Positions 33,399-42,356 of a DNA stretch of 55,847 bases are shown in pieces. Positions within the stretch are counted from its first letter, which is position 1, and every line of letters starts with the position of its first letter. The position numbers and the translations under genes were made by a program. Source of the DNA: GCA-2725625 sp964574215 (GTDB taxonomy: Bacteria > Pseudomonadota > Alphaproteobacteria > Rhodospirillales > UBA2165); NCBI GenBank assembly GCA_964574215.1, contig CAZNLR010000034.1:1-55847 (forward strand). The letters run 5' to 3'. The notes below the pieces were generated by a model that saw only the letters and a program-made list of their open reading frames with translations, did no database searches and was not told the origin of the DNA.

Positions 33399-34154
33399 TC
33401 AATTGTTTTCAAAAAAAGCCGCCACCCGGTTTTGGGTGTCGGGGTTCTGTACCAAGTCGAGGCTGACCTCAATCTCCTTGGCGAAGCCGTCCTGATTTGA
33501 GTCGAGCGCCGCCGCAATGCATTTTTTGGCCGCCAAAATGGCTGCCGCAGACAGGCCGGACCAGCCGTCGATCAGTTCATCCGCCGTTGACGACAGGTCT
33601 TCTCGGGGAACCGACCATTGGACCATGCCCAATGCCAAAGCCGTTTTCCCGTCGACGATATCGCAAGCCAAAATGATCCGGTTGGCAACGCTGGGACCGC
33701 AAAGCTGGGTTATTCTTTGAGTACCGCCGGCGCCCGGGATCAGACCGAGGCGGCCTTCCGGCAGTCCCAGCTTGGCTTCATGGGCGGCAATGCGAAGATC
33801 GCAGGACAGGGCAAGTTCAAAACCGCCGCCCAAAGCCGCACCGCCGATTTCCGCGACGGTAAGCTTGGCCATTTTTTCCAGACGGCCGAACAGGCGATGA
33901 AATGTCTGTAAATAGGCTTTGTACTGTTCAGGACTTTCGCCGCTTTCCATACGTTGCCGGTATTCCTTGAGATCGGCACCGGCGCAGAAAATTTTCTGAT
34001 CGCTGCGGATATGAAGAATACTGGTCTGGTCGTTCTCTTCGAGTTGATCCAAGATTTTCTCGAATTCTTCCAGCCAGGCGTGTCCGATGGCGTTGGCCGG
34101 CGGATGGCTTAACGTCAGGACCGAAACGCTGCCCTGGTGCGATAGCTCAAACAT
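33399..34154 (-). CDS. Enoyl-CoA hydratase-like crotonase
   Basis: A 251-aa crotonase with the canonical segments: SDQKIFCAGADLKEY (oxyanion hole), EIGGAALGGGFELALSCDLRIA, and GLPEGRLGLIPGAGGTQRI with the usual glutamate. It probably hydrates enoyl-CoA. Start was set at ATG 34154 (MFELSHQ), with the GGGGGGAATAGGA run upstream; the longer frame adds seven residues at 34175. It is the first gene of the leftward operon, and an FNR/FixK-like dyad lies about 94-107 bases upstream. It contrasts with the divergent crotonase at 31770, so the two probably do different steps. Confidence 0.9.
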   Translation of the reverse strand: MFELSHQGSVSVLTLSHPPANAIGHAWLEEFEKILDQLEENDQTSILHIRSDQKIFCAGADLKEYRQRMESGESPEQYKAYLQTFHRLFGRLEKMAKLTVAEIGGAALGGGFELALSCDLRIAAHEAKLGLPEGRLGLIPGAGGTQRITQLCGPSVANRIILACDIVDGKTALALGMVQWSVPREDLSSTADELIDGWSGLSAAAILAAKKCIAAALDSNQDGFAKEIEVSLDLVQNPDTQNRVAAFFENN

Positions 34155-34247
34155 TCCTATTCCCCCCAAATTCATCCAAATCGTTAACGGGTGTAATCAA
34201 AAATTACTTTATACCTAAAATATTAGCTTTACGAACGTTTTTTCGCT

Positions 34248-34261
34248 TTGACCAATATCAA
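34248..34261. promoter_or_regulatory. FNR/FixK-like binding site
   Basis: TTGACCAATATCAA fits TTGA-N6-TCAA and differs from the FNR consensus at one base. It lies in the gap between the leftward crotonase operon (start 34154) and the rightward thioesterase pair (start 34358), about 94-107 bases from each start. A second such site occurs upstream of iorA. Confidence 0.45.
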
Positions 34262-34357
34262 GCGGCTTCTGCCGATTGCATGTTAGCGTATTCACTGCAT
34301 AATTCGCATTGCTTCCAGCAAAAAACTTTTTCGAAATCGTATTTGAAAGCTGCACGT

Positions 34358-34774
34358 ATGAAAAAATTCCGCACGGAGAAAATCGTCTATTCGGGCGAAT
34401 GTGATCCTCAGCGTATCGTCAATTATCCTAACTATTTTATCTGGTTCGACCGCAATTGTCAGAAACTGTTTAATTCGGTGGGTCTGCCTTTTGTGGAAAT
34501 GTTCAAAAAATATGACAGCGACGGTGTGCCATTGATAGAGGCAACCTCGAAATTCAAGGCGCCGGCACGCTGCGACGATGTGGTGGAAATTGAGACCTGG
34601 GTCGATCAGTGGAACGGCAAGATTTTTATCGTCGAACACAGATTAATCAAAGATGGCGACGTCATCATCGAGGGGCGGGAGACCCGCGCCTGGGTGGTGC
34701 GTGATTCATCTCGTCCCAACGGTATCCGCGCCGCCGAAGTGCCCGAGGACGTCATTCAAAAATTTTCCGATTAG
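34358..34774 (+). CDS. Hotdog-fold thioesterase (4-hydroxybenzoyl-CoA thioesterase-like), copy 1
   Basis: Acyl-CoA thioesterase of the 4HBT hotdog family, 138 aa. The catalytic stretch GECDPQRIVNYPNYFIWFDR contains the Asp (ECDP) that acts in this family. Start was set at ATG 34358 (MKKFRTEKIVYSG); the open frame runs 26 codons further upstream without homology. It is followed by a related thioesterase 39 bases later, so the two are a duplicated pair. The likely substrate is an aromatic or aryl-CoA ester, in line with the crotonase operon that starts on the other side of the shared control region. Confidence 0.88.
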   Translation: MKKFRTEKIVYSGECDPQRIVNYPNYFIWFDRNCQKLFNSVGLPFVEMFKKYDSDGVPLIEATSKFKAPARCDDVVEIETWVDQWNGKIFIVEHRLIKDGDVIIEGRETRAWVVRDSSRPNGIRAAEVPEDVIQKFSD

Positions 34775-34813
34775 GGATTTTCCGTTTAGGGTTTCTCAGA
34801 CTAGGTATTTGCA

Positions 34814-35227
34814 ATGTTCAAAAACAAACAAAAAGCCACGGTATTGTTCAGCGACTGCGATTCGACGCTGATCATTTCCTATCCCAACTACTTCCATTGG
34901 TTCGACCGGGCCACTCAGCAACTATTCTTCGAGGCCGGCGCCAGCTGGTCCGATGTGTGGCGGGACTACGATCTTGTCGGTTTTCCCCTGGTTGACGTTC
35001 AGGCGAGCTTTTCGGGCCCGGCGCGGCAAAATGAAGAAATTGAAATCGAAAGCTGGATCGAGGAGTGGCGGGACAAGACATTCGTCGTTAAGCATGTCGT
35101 GACCCTGAACGGTGACGTTCTGGTGGAAGGTTCTGAGATCCGGGCCTGGGCTGTTGCCGACGAAGCCGCTCCCAATGGCATCAAAGCCGCTGAAATACCC
35201 GACGATATCAAAACCCGATTTACCTGA
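34814..35227 (+). CDS. Hotdog-fold thioesterase, copy 2
   Basis: A 137-aa paralogue of the preceding thioesterase. The active-site segment is SDCDSTLIISYPNYFHWFDR: the Asp is kept, but the usual Pro-x-x-I-V is replaced by Ser-Thr-Leu-I-I, so its activity may differ. The remainder matches 4HBT proteins (SFSGPARQNEEIEIESWIEEW). It overlaps no neighbour and is convergent with the dienelactone hydrolase gene 21 bases away. No terminator is visible in that gap. Confidence 0.85.
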   Translation: MFKNKQKATVLFSDCDSTLIISYPNYFHWFDRATQQLFFEAGASWSDVWRDYDLVGFPLVDVQASFSGPARQNEEIEIESWIEEWRDKTFVVKHVVTLNGDVLVEGSEIRAWAVADEAAPNGIKAAEIPDDIKTRFT

Positions 35228-35247
35228 CCCAAATACCGCTTCCGGGA

Positions 35248-35937
35248 TTACAACCGGCGCAAAAAATCGAGCGCCCGGTTCCAGGATTTTGTGGCGGCAT
35301 CTTCGTCGTAGATGTCGCCCCGGGACGGGAACATGTACGCGTGCTGGGCGCCGGGATAGATGAAAATTTCGGCGTCGTCCAATTCTCCGCAGGCCGTGAT
35401 GATCTGATTAACTTCGCTCATGGGTGCGACTTCGTCGGCATCGCCATAGTGAAAGCTGAGGGGGCTGCCGGCTTGCCGAAATTCATCCAGATGCCGTTCC
35501 ACAGCGGTACCGTGAAAGCAAACGCCGCCGTCGATCCCCAGCCGCGTCGATCCCAACAACGCAAAAGCGCCGCCGAAACAGAAACCCATCACGGCGACCC
35601 TGCCATTGCATTGGGGGTGCCCTTTTATTTCTCCAATCGCCGCGTCGACATATTGCAGGCCTTCATCGCGGTCGTAGTCTGCCGCCCGGGCGATACCTCG
35701 TTGGTAGCCCTCTGGCGTACTGGGAAGCGGCCCCGGGTCGACGCGCCAAAACATATCTGGCGCCACCGCCGGATATCCCGCCGCCGCCAAATCATCGCAA
35801 ATTTTCTCGATTTCATCGGTGACACCGAAGATTGCCGATACGACGACCACGCCCATGCCCGGATTCCCCGTTGGGGCGGAAAAATACGCCGGGATAGACT
35901 TATCCTTGAACAAAAATTCAGATTTTCTACCGTTCAT
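35248..35937 (-). CDS. Dienelactone hydrolase-family protein
   Basis: A 229-aa alpha/beta hydrolase of the dienelactone hydrolase group. The nucleophile motif is MGFCFGGAFAL (Cys with two Gly), the acid is in GDADEVAP and the histidine in PGAQHAYM, in the expected order. Dienelactone hydrolases act late in chloroaromatic or muconate degradation. No other chlorocatechol genes are in the window, so it may serve another ester. It is an unclustered minus-strand gene with a 176-base gap upstream. Confidence 0.88.
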   Translation of the reverse strand: MNGRKSEFLFKDKSIPAYFSAPTGNPGMGVVVVSAIFGVTDEIEKICDDLAAAGYPAVAPDMFWRVDPGPLPSTPEGYQRGIARAADYDRDEGLQYVDAAIGEIKGHPQCNGRVAVMGFCFGGAFALLGSTRLGIDGGVCFHGTAVERHLDEFRQAGSPLSFHYGDADEVAPMSEVNQIITACGELDDAEIFIYPGAQHAYMFPSRGDIYDEDAATKSWNRALDFLRRL

Positions 35938-36113
35938 CCCTTGAAACCTTTCCGAGTCAAAAATAAAGTATACCCATTCGACGGTTCAGTAAGTCGGCGA
36001 CGGGAAACGTGACCGGCTTTTTCTAGGTAAAGGCCACAACTAGCAACATTATCTGAGTGTGGCATATTTTATGGGATTGCAATCAATTTACAGGCCTGTA
36101 GAGAGACAAAGAT

Positions 36114-36317
36114 ATGGCTAAAGCAAAGCCGAAGAAAAATGCCGGTTTTCTTGGAAAAATTAAAGAGGTGCTGCACGTAGAGCCTGAGGCGGACGGCATG
36201 AGCGCCGCTCATCAGGATAGGCGGCAACGGAAACTTCAGTTTCCAGCGGATGCGGAACGACGCGCCTCGCGCCATGGCCGGCGTGATACAGACGACCCAA
36301 ACAAATCTGTCTGGTAA
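36114..36317 (+). CDS. Small basic hypothetical protein
   Basis: A 67-aa ORF, very basic and low in hydrophobic residues (starting MAKAKPKKNAGFLGKIKEVL). There is a weak ribosome site (GAGAGAC) before the ATG. It lies between the dienelactone hydrolase gene and the long palindrome, and faces htpG. It has no known domain. It could be a small nucleic-acid-binding or stress protein, or not a gene; the call is tentative. Confidence 0.5.
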   Translation: MAKAKPKKNAGFLGKIKEVLHVEPEADGMSAAHQDRRQRKLQFPADAERRASRHGRRDTDDPNKSVW

Positions 36318-36329
36318 AAAAATGTAGTA

Positions 36330-36389
36330 AAAAAGTGTACCAGGAATAATTTATCGAAATTTCGATAAATTATTCCTGGTACACTTTTT
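36330..36389. terminator. 60-bp perfect palindrome, bidirectional terminator
   Basis: Two 30-base arms with no spacer form a perfect palindrome centred between 36359 and 36360. The ends give five Ts on either strand, so it can stop transcription of the small gene at 36114 (plus) and of htpG (minus, stop at 36416). The stem is far longer than usual for an intrinsic terminator and is AT-rich near its centre; see the finding. Confidence 0.8.
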
Positions 36390-36415
36390 AAATCCCGCCA
36401 ATTTATCCCGCCAAA

Positions 36416-38335
36416 CTAACCGGTGAGGCCTTTTTCCATCAACGAATTCAAACGCTGAGCAAAGGCGGCTGGGTCGTCAACGCTCTCCCCTTCGACGATG
36501 CGGGCCTGATCGAATAAGACGAGCGCCGCATCGGCAATAACCTGTTTCTTTGCGGCGTTGTCGACCGAGTCAGTCAATTTTTTGATCAGAGAATGGCCCG
36601 GATTGAATTCCAGAATGCGGGCGGTGGTGGGAATATCCATATGACCCTGCATTTTCAACATGCGTTGGAGGTGCAGGTCCATATCGCCCTCCGCGGCCAC
36701 CAGGCAGACGGCGCTCTCGGTTAACCGGTCGGACGCCCGGACGTCTTTGACGGTCTCGCCGAGCGATTCCTTAAAGGCCAGAATAAGTTTGGCGACGGCG
36801 GCGTCATCCCAATTGTCGGCATCAGTACTATCGTCGCCGTCATCGTCTTTTTTACCTTCCTTCTCGATATTCGATAGATCGATGCCGCCGGCGGTCACCG
36901 AGGTAAAGCGTTTTTCCTGATAGGCGGCGACGGCCGGCAGCCAAAATTCATCGATAGGATCGGTCAGCAGCAATACCTCGACGCCGCGCGCCTTAAAGCC
37001 CTCCAATTGCGGACTGGCGCGGAGGGCCTCCGGCGTATCGCCGGTGATGTAATAAATCTCCTCCTGGCCGTCTTTCATTCGTTGCACGTAATCGGCAAGA
37101 CTGACCAGATCCTCATCGGAGCCGGCGGTCGAACGGAACCGCACCAACTCAAGCAGCTTGTCATGGCTCGAGTGGTCCTCATAAAGTCCTTCCTTGAGGA
37201 CGGCGCCGAAATTGTTCCAAAAGACGGTATATTCTTCCGGCTTTTTCTCCGCCTTTTTCTTCAGCTCGCTGAAGACTTTTTTGACCAAGGCAGACTTAAT
37301 GCGGGTGACTACGACATTGTGCTGCAGCATCTCGCGGCTGACATTGAGGGGCAGATCCTCGGAATCGACGATACCCCGGACAAAGCGCAAATAGCTCGGC
37401 ATAAGGTCTTCGCAATCGTCGGTGATAAATATCCGTTTGACGTACAGTTTCACCCGGTGCTTGCGTTCCGGGTTCATCAGATCGAAGGGCGGAGACGAGG
37501 GCACAAACAGCAGGCTGGTATACTCGATTTTCCCCTCGGCCCGATTGTGCAGGGTCAGCCATGGGTCGTCGAAGACATGGCCCACATGGTGATAGAACTC
37601 TTTGTACTGTTCCTCCGTAATATCTTTTTTCGGACGCGTCCACAGGGCGGAGCCGGCATTGATCTGACTTTCGCCTTCCTTTTCGGCCAGCATGATGGGA
37701 ATCGAAATGTGATCCGAATAGGTTTTGACGATATTGCGGATACGCGTTTCCTCGATGAATTCTTTTTCTTCCTTTTTCAAATACACCGTGACGGTGGCGC
37801 CCTGGCTGTCCCGTTCCGTTTCCGTAATCGTAAAAGCACCGACGCCGTCCGACGACCATGCCCAGGCCCGTTCGTCACCGGCCTTGCGCGTCACCACTTC
37901 GACTTTCTCGGCGACCGAAAAACAGGAATAGAAGCCGACGCCGAATTGCCCGATCAAGGCGGCATCTTTTTGTTCATCGCCGGAGAGGCTATCCAAAAAG
38001 GCCGTGGTGCCCGACCGCGCAATGGTGCCCAGATTTTCGATCAGCTCGTCCCGGTTCATACCGATGCCGTTGTCGGCGACAGTTATGGACCGGTCTTTTT
38101 TGTTGGTTGAAATATCGATTTTGAAATCGGTGCCTTCGTCCAGCAAACCGGGAGCCGTCAAGGCCAAATAGCGGAGTTTGTCACAGGCGTCGGACGCGTT
38201 TGAAATCAATTCACGCAAAAAGATTTCCTTGTTGCTGTAAAGCGAGTGAATGACAAGGTTGAGAACTTTGGCGACTTCCGCCTGAAACTCGAGTTTCTCT
38301 TCCTGCTGATTTTCCTTAACTTTTCCGTCTGACAT
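36416..38335 (-). CDS. htpG: Molecular chaperone HtpG (Hsp90)
   Basis: ATP-dependent chaperone of 639 aa, full length. The GHKL ATPase motifs are all present: LISNASDACDKLRY, VADNGIGMNRDELI and GQFGVGFYSCFSVAEKVEVV. The middle domain (NRAEGKIEYTSLLFVPSSPP) and the dimerisation domain follow. Start at 38335; the region upstream to 38580 has no coding signal. It is transcribed leftward and probably ends at the palindrome. Heat-shock control is expected from the family, but no clear RpoH promoter was read. Confidence 0.97.
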   Translation of the reverse strand: MSDGKVKENQQEEKLEFQAEVAKVLNLVIHSLYSNKEIFLRELISNASDACDKLRYLALTAPGLLDEGTDFKIDISTNKKDRSITVADNGIGMNRDELIENLGTIARSGTTAFLDSLSGDEQKDAALIGQFGVGFYSCFSVAEKVEVVTRKAGDERAWAWSSDGVGAFTITETERDSQGATVTVYLKKEEKEFIEETRIRNIVKTYSDHISIPIMLAEKEGESQINAGSALWTRPKKDITEEQYKEFYHHVGHVFDDPWLTLHNRAEGKIEYTSLLFVPSSPPFDLMNPERKHRVKLYVKRIFITDDCEDLMPSYLRFVRGIVDSEDLPLNVSREMLQHNVVVTRIKSALVKKVFSELKKKAEKKPEEYTVFWNNFGAVLKEGLYEDHSSHDKLLELVRFRSTAGSDEDLVSLADYVQRMKDGQEEIYYITGDTPEALRASPQLEGFKARGVEVLLLTDPIDEFWLPAVAAYQEKRFTSVTAGGIDLSNIEKEGKKDDDGDDSTDADNWDDAAVAKLILAFKESLGETVKDVRASDRLTESAVCLVAAEGDMDLHLQRMLKMQGHMDIPTTARILEFNPGHSLIKKLTDSVDNAAKKQVIADAALVLFDQARIVEGESVDDPAAFAQRLNSLMEKGLTG

Positions 38336-38732
38336 TTCGATTTCCCGTAAGCATGAACAAATTAACGATAAAATAGATTGGGTGAATAGACTGGATATTC
38401 CAGTTTCGAGCCCTCATATGTATCTATAGGACGGGATTCGCAAGTCCTGTTCCGGCTGCCGGTTGAAAATTCCCCTATATCCACGAATTTCAACCGAAAA
38501 TGACGGTAATCAATGCAATTTTTCGGCAAACGTAGTTGTATGTACGGTGACCGGATAGGAGTGGTTTCAGGGGTAAACATTCAAAATAGCCGTTTGTTAG
38601 TCTTCCTGGGGACAGACGTTGAGACAAACTGGTAAGCGTTGCCAAGTTGTATTGATATCTGTCAGAATAGCCGCTTCCAAAGTGTTCCGATCTCAGGTCC
38701 TATGACGCGAACAACCAAAGAAAAGAGTGGTC
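38336..38732. promoter_or_regulatory. Divergent gap between htpG and hpf
   Basis: About 400 bases with no supported gene. It should hold the promoters of the leftward htpG and rightward hpf genes. A 13-base dyad CTGGA-TAT-TCCAG lies at 38391-38403, 56 bases before htpG. No clear -10/-35 pair, riboswitch or RNA gene was found. Confidence 0.45.
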
Positions 38733-39098
38733 ATGCAAATACCAATTCAAATTTCCTTCAGAGACTTCCCACATTCAGATGCCGTAGAGGCGAAAATCCG
38801 CGAAAAGATCGAAAAACTGGAACAGTATACCGACCGGATCATATCATGCCGGGTCGTCGTCGAGGCGCCGCATCGTCAGCATCACAAGGGCAAGCTTTAC
38901 CATGTGAGGGTGGACCTCTCGTTGCCAGGAGATGAAATTGTGGTCGCCCGCGACCCCAAGGATAACCATGAACACGAGGACGTATATATTGCCATTCGCG
39001 ACGCCTTTGAGGCCGTCCGCCGTCAATTGAAGAAAAAATTGCGGCAGAAACGCGAAAAACATACGAAGGGTGCTCCCATCCAGGAAATCGGCGCTTAG
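38733..39098 (+). CDS. hpf: Ribosome hibernation factor (HPF/RaiA family)
   Basis: A 121-aa protein of the ribosome hibernation/sigma-54 modulation family, which binds 70S ribosomes in stress. The pattern is MQIPIQISFRDFPHSDAVEA, then KIEKLEQYTDRIISCRVVVEAPHRQ, GKLYHVRVDLSLPGDEIVV, and the basic tail RRQLKKKLRQKREKH. Start at ATG 38733; a GTG two codons upstream is possible. It resembles the short-form HPF with a basic tail. It lies just before pcm and downstream of the divergent htpG, with both linked to stress. Confidence 0.9.
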   Translation: MQIPIQISFRDFPHSDAVEAKIREKIEKLEQYTDRIISCRVVVEAPHRQHHKGKLYHVRVDLSLPGDEIVVARDPKDNHEHEDVYIAIRDAFEAVRRQLKKKLRQKREKHTKGAPIQEIGA

Positions 39099-39166
39099 TC
39101 AGCCGATCCCGAATCTGAAAATAATTTTGGGTAAAGGGAGCACCAAAACCCACGGAGCCGCACGGT

Positions 39167-39850
39167 ATGAAGAGTGGTGGTTTCGAAGAGAAACGCTCAC
39201 GTCTCATCGAGGAAATCAATCGGGAGGCCGGCAGCACGGCCAATTGGACCGGCCGGAAGACCTTCAGCCCGGCCGTCATGGCGGCGATGGCGGCTGTCCC
39301 CCGTCATGAATTCGTGACCGATGACGACCGAGCCTTCGCCTATGTCAACCGGCCAAGGGGGATCGGCTTTGGCCAAACCATTTCCCAACCCTACATCGTC
39401 GCCCTGATGAGCGATATTCTCGACCTCCAACCCTACGATAAGGTGCTTGAGATCGGTACCGGCTCCGGCTACCAGACGTCCGTGCTCGCCCAACTGGCGG
39501 GGCGGGTTTTCAGTATGGAGATTATTCAGGAATTGGCCGAGGCGGCAAGGGTGCGGATCGAAAGGCTGGCCGGGGACGACCCGGCCTATGCCAAAATTGA
39601 GTTGCAGGTCGGTAACGGCCGCGACGGCTGGCCCGACCACGCTCCCTATCAGGCAATCATGGTGACGGCGGCCTCGGACGACATTCCGCCGGCTTTGACC
39701 GAACAGTTGCTGCCGGGGGGCCGCATGATCGTTCCGGTGGGCCGTCCCGAAGGCCCGCAAAATCTGGTGCTGGTGACCAAGGACAACGATGATGCCGTCG
39801 AAAAGCAGACGGTTTTGCCGGTCGCTTTCGTTCCTCTGGTGAAAAACTAG
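39167..39850 (+). CDS. pcm: Protein-L-isoaspartate O-methyltransferase
   Basis: A 227-aa repair methyltransferase that methylates isoaspartyl residues. The SAM-binding segments are VLEIGTGSGYQTSVLAQLAG and VFSMEIIQELAEAARVR, preceded by VPRHEFVTDDDRAFAYVNRPRG and FGQTISQPYIVALM. Length and order match the family. It is 68 bases after hpf on the same strand; co-transcription is plausible. It is common next to stress and quality-control genes. Confidence 0.93.
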   Translation: MKSGGFEEKRSRLIEEINREAGSTANWTGRKTFSPAVMAAMAAVPRHEFVTDDDRAFAYVNRPRGIGFGQTISQPYIVALMSDILDLQPYDKVLEIGTGSGYQTSVLAQLAGRVFSMEIIQELAEAARVRIERLAGDDPAYAKIELQVGNGRDGWPDHAPYQAIMVTAASDDIPPALTEQLLPGGRMIVPVGRPEGPQNLVLVTKDNDDAVEKQTVLPVAFVPLVKN

Positions 39851-39919
39851 TCTTAAGAAATTGGAGAGCTAAACAAAAATGGACTTGCCCAGGCAGCCTT
39901 AAAGTCGGACTTTTATCCT

Positions 39920-42103
39920 ATGCAGATCACCACAGAACGCGCCCAGATCGTTGCCGTGCTGGGCCCGACCAATACCGGTAAAACCTATCTCGCCCTCGAG
40001 CGCATGCTGGGTCATTCAAGCGGCATGATCGGTTTTCCCCTCCGCCTCCTGGCCCGCGAAAACTACGACCGGGCGGTGGCGCTGAAAGGCGCCCGTCAGG
40101 TGGCGCTGATCACCGGTGAGGAAAAAATCATCCCACCCTACGCCAAGTATTTTTTCTGCACGGTGGAATCCATGCCGCTTGCCAGAAAAGTGGCGTTTCT
40201 GGCGGTGGATGAAATCCAGATGTGCGCCGATGCCGATCGCGGCCACATCTTTACCGACCGGCTCTTGCACGCCAGGGGCGAAGAGGAAACCATGTTCATG
40301 GGATCGGAAACCATCCGGCCCTTTCTTCGAACCCTGCTGGATAGTGCCGATTTTATCACGAGGCCACGGTTTTCGACGCTGAGCTATGCCGGCGCGCGTA
40401 AGATCGTTCGGCTGCCGACCCGGAGCGCCGTGGTCGGATTTTCCGCCGCCGACGTCTACGCCATCGCCGAGCTGATCCGCCGCCAGCGGGGTGGGGCGGC
40501 CATCGTCATGGGAGCCCTCAGCCCCCGCACCCGCAACGCTCAAGTGGAGATGTTCCAAAACGGCGATGTCGATTATCTGGTGGCCACTGACGCCATCGGC
40601 ATGGGACTCAACATGGATGTGGATCATGTCGCCTTCGCCGCCCTGGAAAAATTTGACGGCCAGCGGCGGCGGGAACTGTGGCCCGAGGAACTGGCGCAAA
40701 TCGCCGGTCGGGCCGGTCGTCACATGAGCGACGGCAGTTTCGGCGTCACGGCGGATGCCGGTGAAATTCCGCCGGAGACGGTCAACCAAATCGAAGAGCA
40801 TTCCTTCGCGCCCATCAAAAATATTTACTGGCGCAACGGGTTGCTCGACTATTCGTCGTTGGAAAATTTGATCCAAAGTCTTGGACTGCAACCTGAACGC
40901 CCCGGTCTGGTGAAGGTGCGAAAAGCCGCAGATGAGCAACTGCTGACGGAACTGTCCCGCGATACCGGCATTCAATCGCGCGCCCAGGGTGACAATCGGC
41001 TGCGTCTATTGTGGGAAGTCTGCCAAATACCGGATTTCCGTAACGTGACGACGGGCGGGCACGTCAAACTGCTAAACCATATATTCACGGCGCTTTGCGA
41101 TGGGGAAAGTCTCGACAAGGACTGGGTGGCCCGCCAGGTCGGGAACATCGACCGTACCGACGGCGGCATTGAATCCCTGGTCGACCGCATCGCCAATATC
41201 CGTATTTGGACATATATTTCCCACCGGGCGGACTGGCTGGAGGATACCGGTCATTGGCAGGAACGCACGAGAGATATCGAGGACCGGCTCTCCGACGCGC
41301 TCCACGACCGCTTGACCCAACGGTTCGTCGACCAGCGGACGGCGCTTCTGGTTAAGAGGTTGCAGGACCGGGATGTTCTCCGGGCCAGCGTTAACGGTGA
41401 CGGCGATGTTCTGGTGGAGGGGCATTTTGTCGGACAGCTCGACGGTTTCAAATTTTCCGCCGATCGGACCGACAGCGAACTGGCCGGCAAGGCGGTCACC
41501 GGCGCTGCGTTCAAAGCGCTGGCCGGGGAAGTGCGCCGCCGCGCCAATGAGCTGGCGGGCGCCCCCGATGATGTTTTCGCGCTGGCAGAGGACGGACGGA
41601 TTATATGGCGGGACAGCGCCGTCGCCCGTTTGAAGGCAAGTGCCGACGCTCTGTCACCGGACATCCAATTGACCGCTATCGACCTGTTGGAAACCGCGGA
41701 AAAAATAAAGATCGAAGCCCGTTTGCGGACGTGGTTGAAGGATTATATCGGCCGCCACCTCAAACCTTTGTTGAAAGCGCGCGAGGCGGACCTGACCGGC
41801 GCTATGCGCGGACTGGTCTTTCAATTGGTTGAAGGGTTCGGCGCCATCAATCGTGGTGAAGCGCGCAAACAGCTAAAGGCCCTGGAGAAAAAGGATTACG
41901 GCGGGCTGCACCGGCTGGGGGTCAAGTTGGGGCGGCGGGACATCTTTATCCCCGCCTTGCTACGGCCCAAACCGGCGGGCCTGAGCGCGCTCCTTTGGGC
42001 GGTAAAACAAGACCTGCAACCCATATTCGAATCATCGAAATCGTCGAGCTTGGCATGCGGCGGGGTCCCGCCAAAGAGGCGCAATCCCTCTACCAGGACC
42101 TAG
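39920..42103 (+). CDS. SUV3-type DEAD-like helicase with altered C terminus
   Basis: A 727-aa helicase of the SUV3/mitochondrial-type group. Motifs: Walker A GPTNTGKT (15-22), DEIQ (97-100), ATDAIGMGLN (222-231) and QIAGRAGR (260-267). The first 700 or so residues look normal, but after VKQDLQ the last 30 residues (IFESSKSSSLACGG...) do not match the family and read into a frame that belongs to an S4-domain gene. The normal C terminus, which in homologues runs about 150 residues further, is missing; see the finding. It probably was a 3'-OH RNA helicase; function after the truncation is uncertain. Confidence 0.85.
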   Translation: MQITTERAQIVAVLGPTNTGKTYLALERMLGHSSGMIGFPLRLLARENYDRAVALKGARQVALITGEEKIIPPYAKYFFCTVESMPLARKVAFLAVDEIQMCADADRGHIFTDRLLHARGEEETMFMGSETIRPFLRTLLDSADFITRPRFSTLSYAGARKIVRLPTRSAVVGFSAADVYAIAELIRRQRGGAAIVMGALSPRTRNAQVEMFQNGDVDYLVATDAIGMGLNMDVDHVAFAALEKFDGQRRRELWPEELAQIAGRAGRHMSDGSFGVTADAGEIPPETVNQIEEHSFAPIKNIYWRNGLLDYSSLENLIQSLGLQPERPGLVKVRKAADEQLLTELSRDTGIQSRAQGDNRLRLLWEVCQIPDFRNVTTGGHVKLLNHIFTALCDGESLDKDWVARQVGNIDRTDGGIESLVDRIANIRIWTYISHRADWLEDTGHWQERTRDIEDRLSDALHDRLTQRFVDQRTALLVKRLQDRDVLRASVNGDGDVLVEGHFVGQLDGFKFSADRTDSELAGKAVTGAAFKALAGEVRRRANELAGAPDDVFALAEDGRIIWRDSAVARLKASADALSPDIQLTAIDLLETAEKIKIEARLRTWLKDYIGRHLKPLLKAREADLTGAMRGLVFQLVEGFGAINRGEARKQLKALEKKDYGGLHRLGVKLGRRDIFIPALLRPKPAGLSALLWAVKQDLQPIFESSKSSSLACGGVPPKRRNPSTRT

Positions 42104-42231
42104 CGCCGCCCCAACCCGGGAAGAAGGAAGATCGTGACCCGGTCGCCCTGGCCGGTAAACGGGAACCCGGCTCGGGCCGCCCCACCAAAACCCAACGCCG
42201 CGCCGTTGATAAACTGATGGGGAGGGATTGA
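42016..42231 (+). pseudogene. C-terminal fragment of an S4-domain RNA-binding protein (Hsp15-like)
   Basis: In the +1 frame relative to the helicase, the peptide HIRIIEIVELGMRRGPAKEA and its tail GSGRPTKTQRRAVDKLMGRD match the C-terminal half of alphaproteobacterial S4-domain proteins (Hsp15/RNA-binding). The N-terminal S4 domain and the start codon are missing. The fragment is joined directly to the helicase sequence near 42010-42025. It is probably a remnant left by a deletion that removed the helicase tail and the S4 gene's beginning. Confidence 0.65.
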
Positions 42232-42356
42232 TTTTCCGATCCTTAATTATATTTGAGACTAAGGCCTGCGAAATTTGTTAAATTCTTTAGAATTGTTATA
42301 GAAAACAAATGAAGCGACTGTTAGTCTTGAGTTGAATTCTAGGTGGAGTTACCAGA

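Noticed and set aside
37007..38110. A 367-aa open frame on the plus strand opposite htpG
   Set aside because: Lies fully inside htpG on the other strand; composition follows the antisense of the coding frame and no domain or ribosome site is seen.
38362..38580. Minus-strand frame of 72 aa in the htpG upstream gap
   Set aside because: Includes a short tRNA-like stretch by translation only; no cloverleaf, no ribosome site, no conserved domain.
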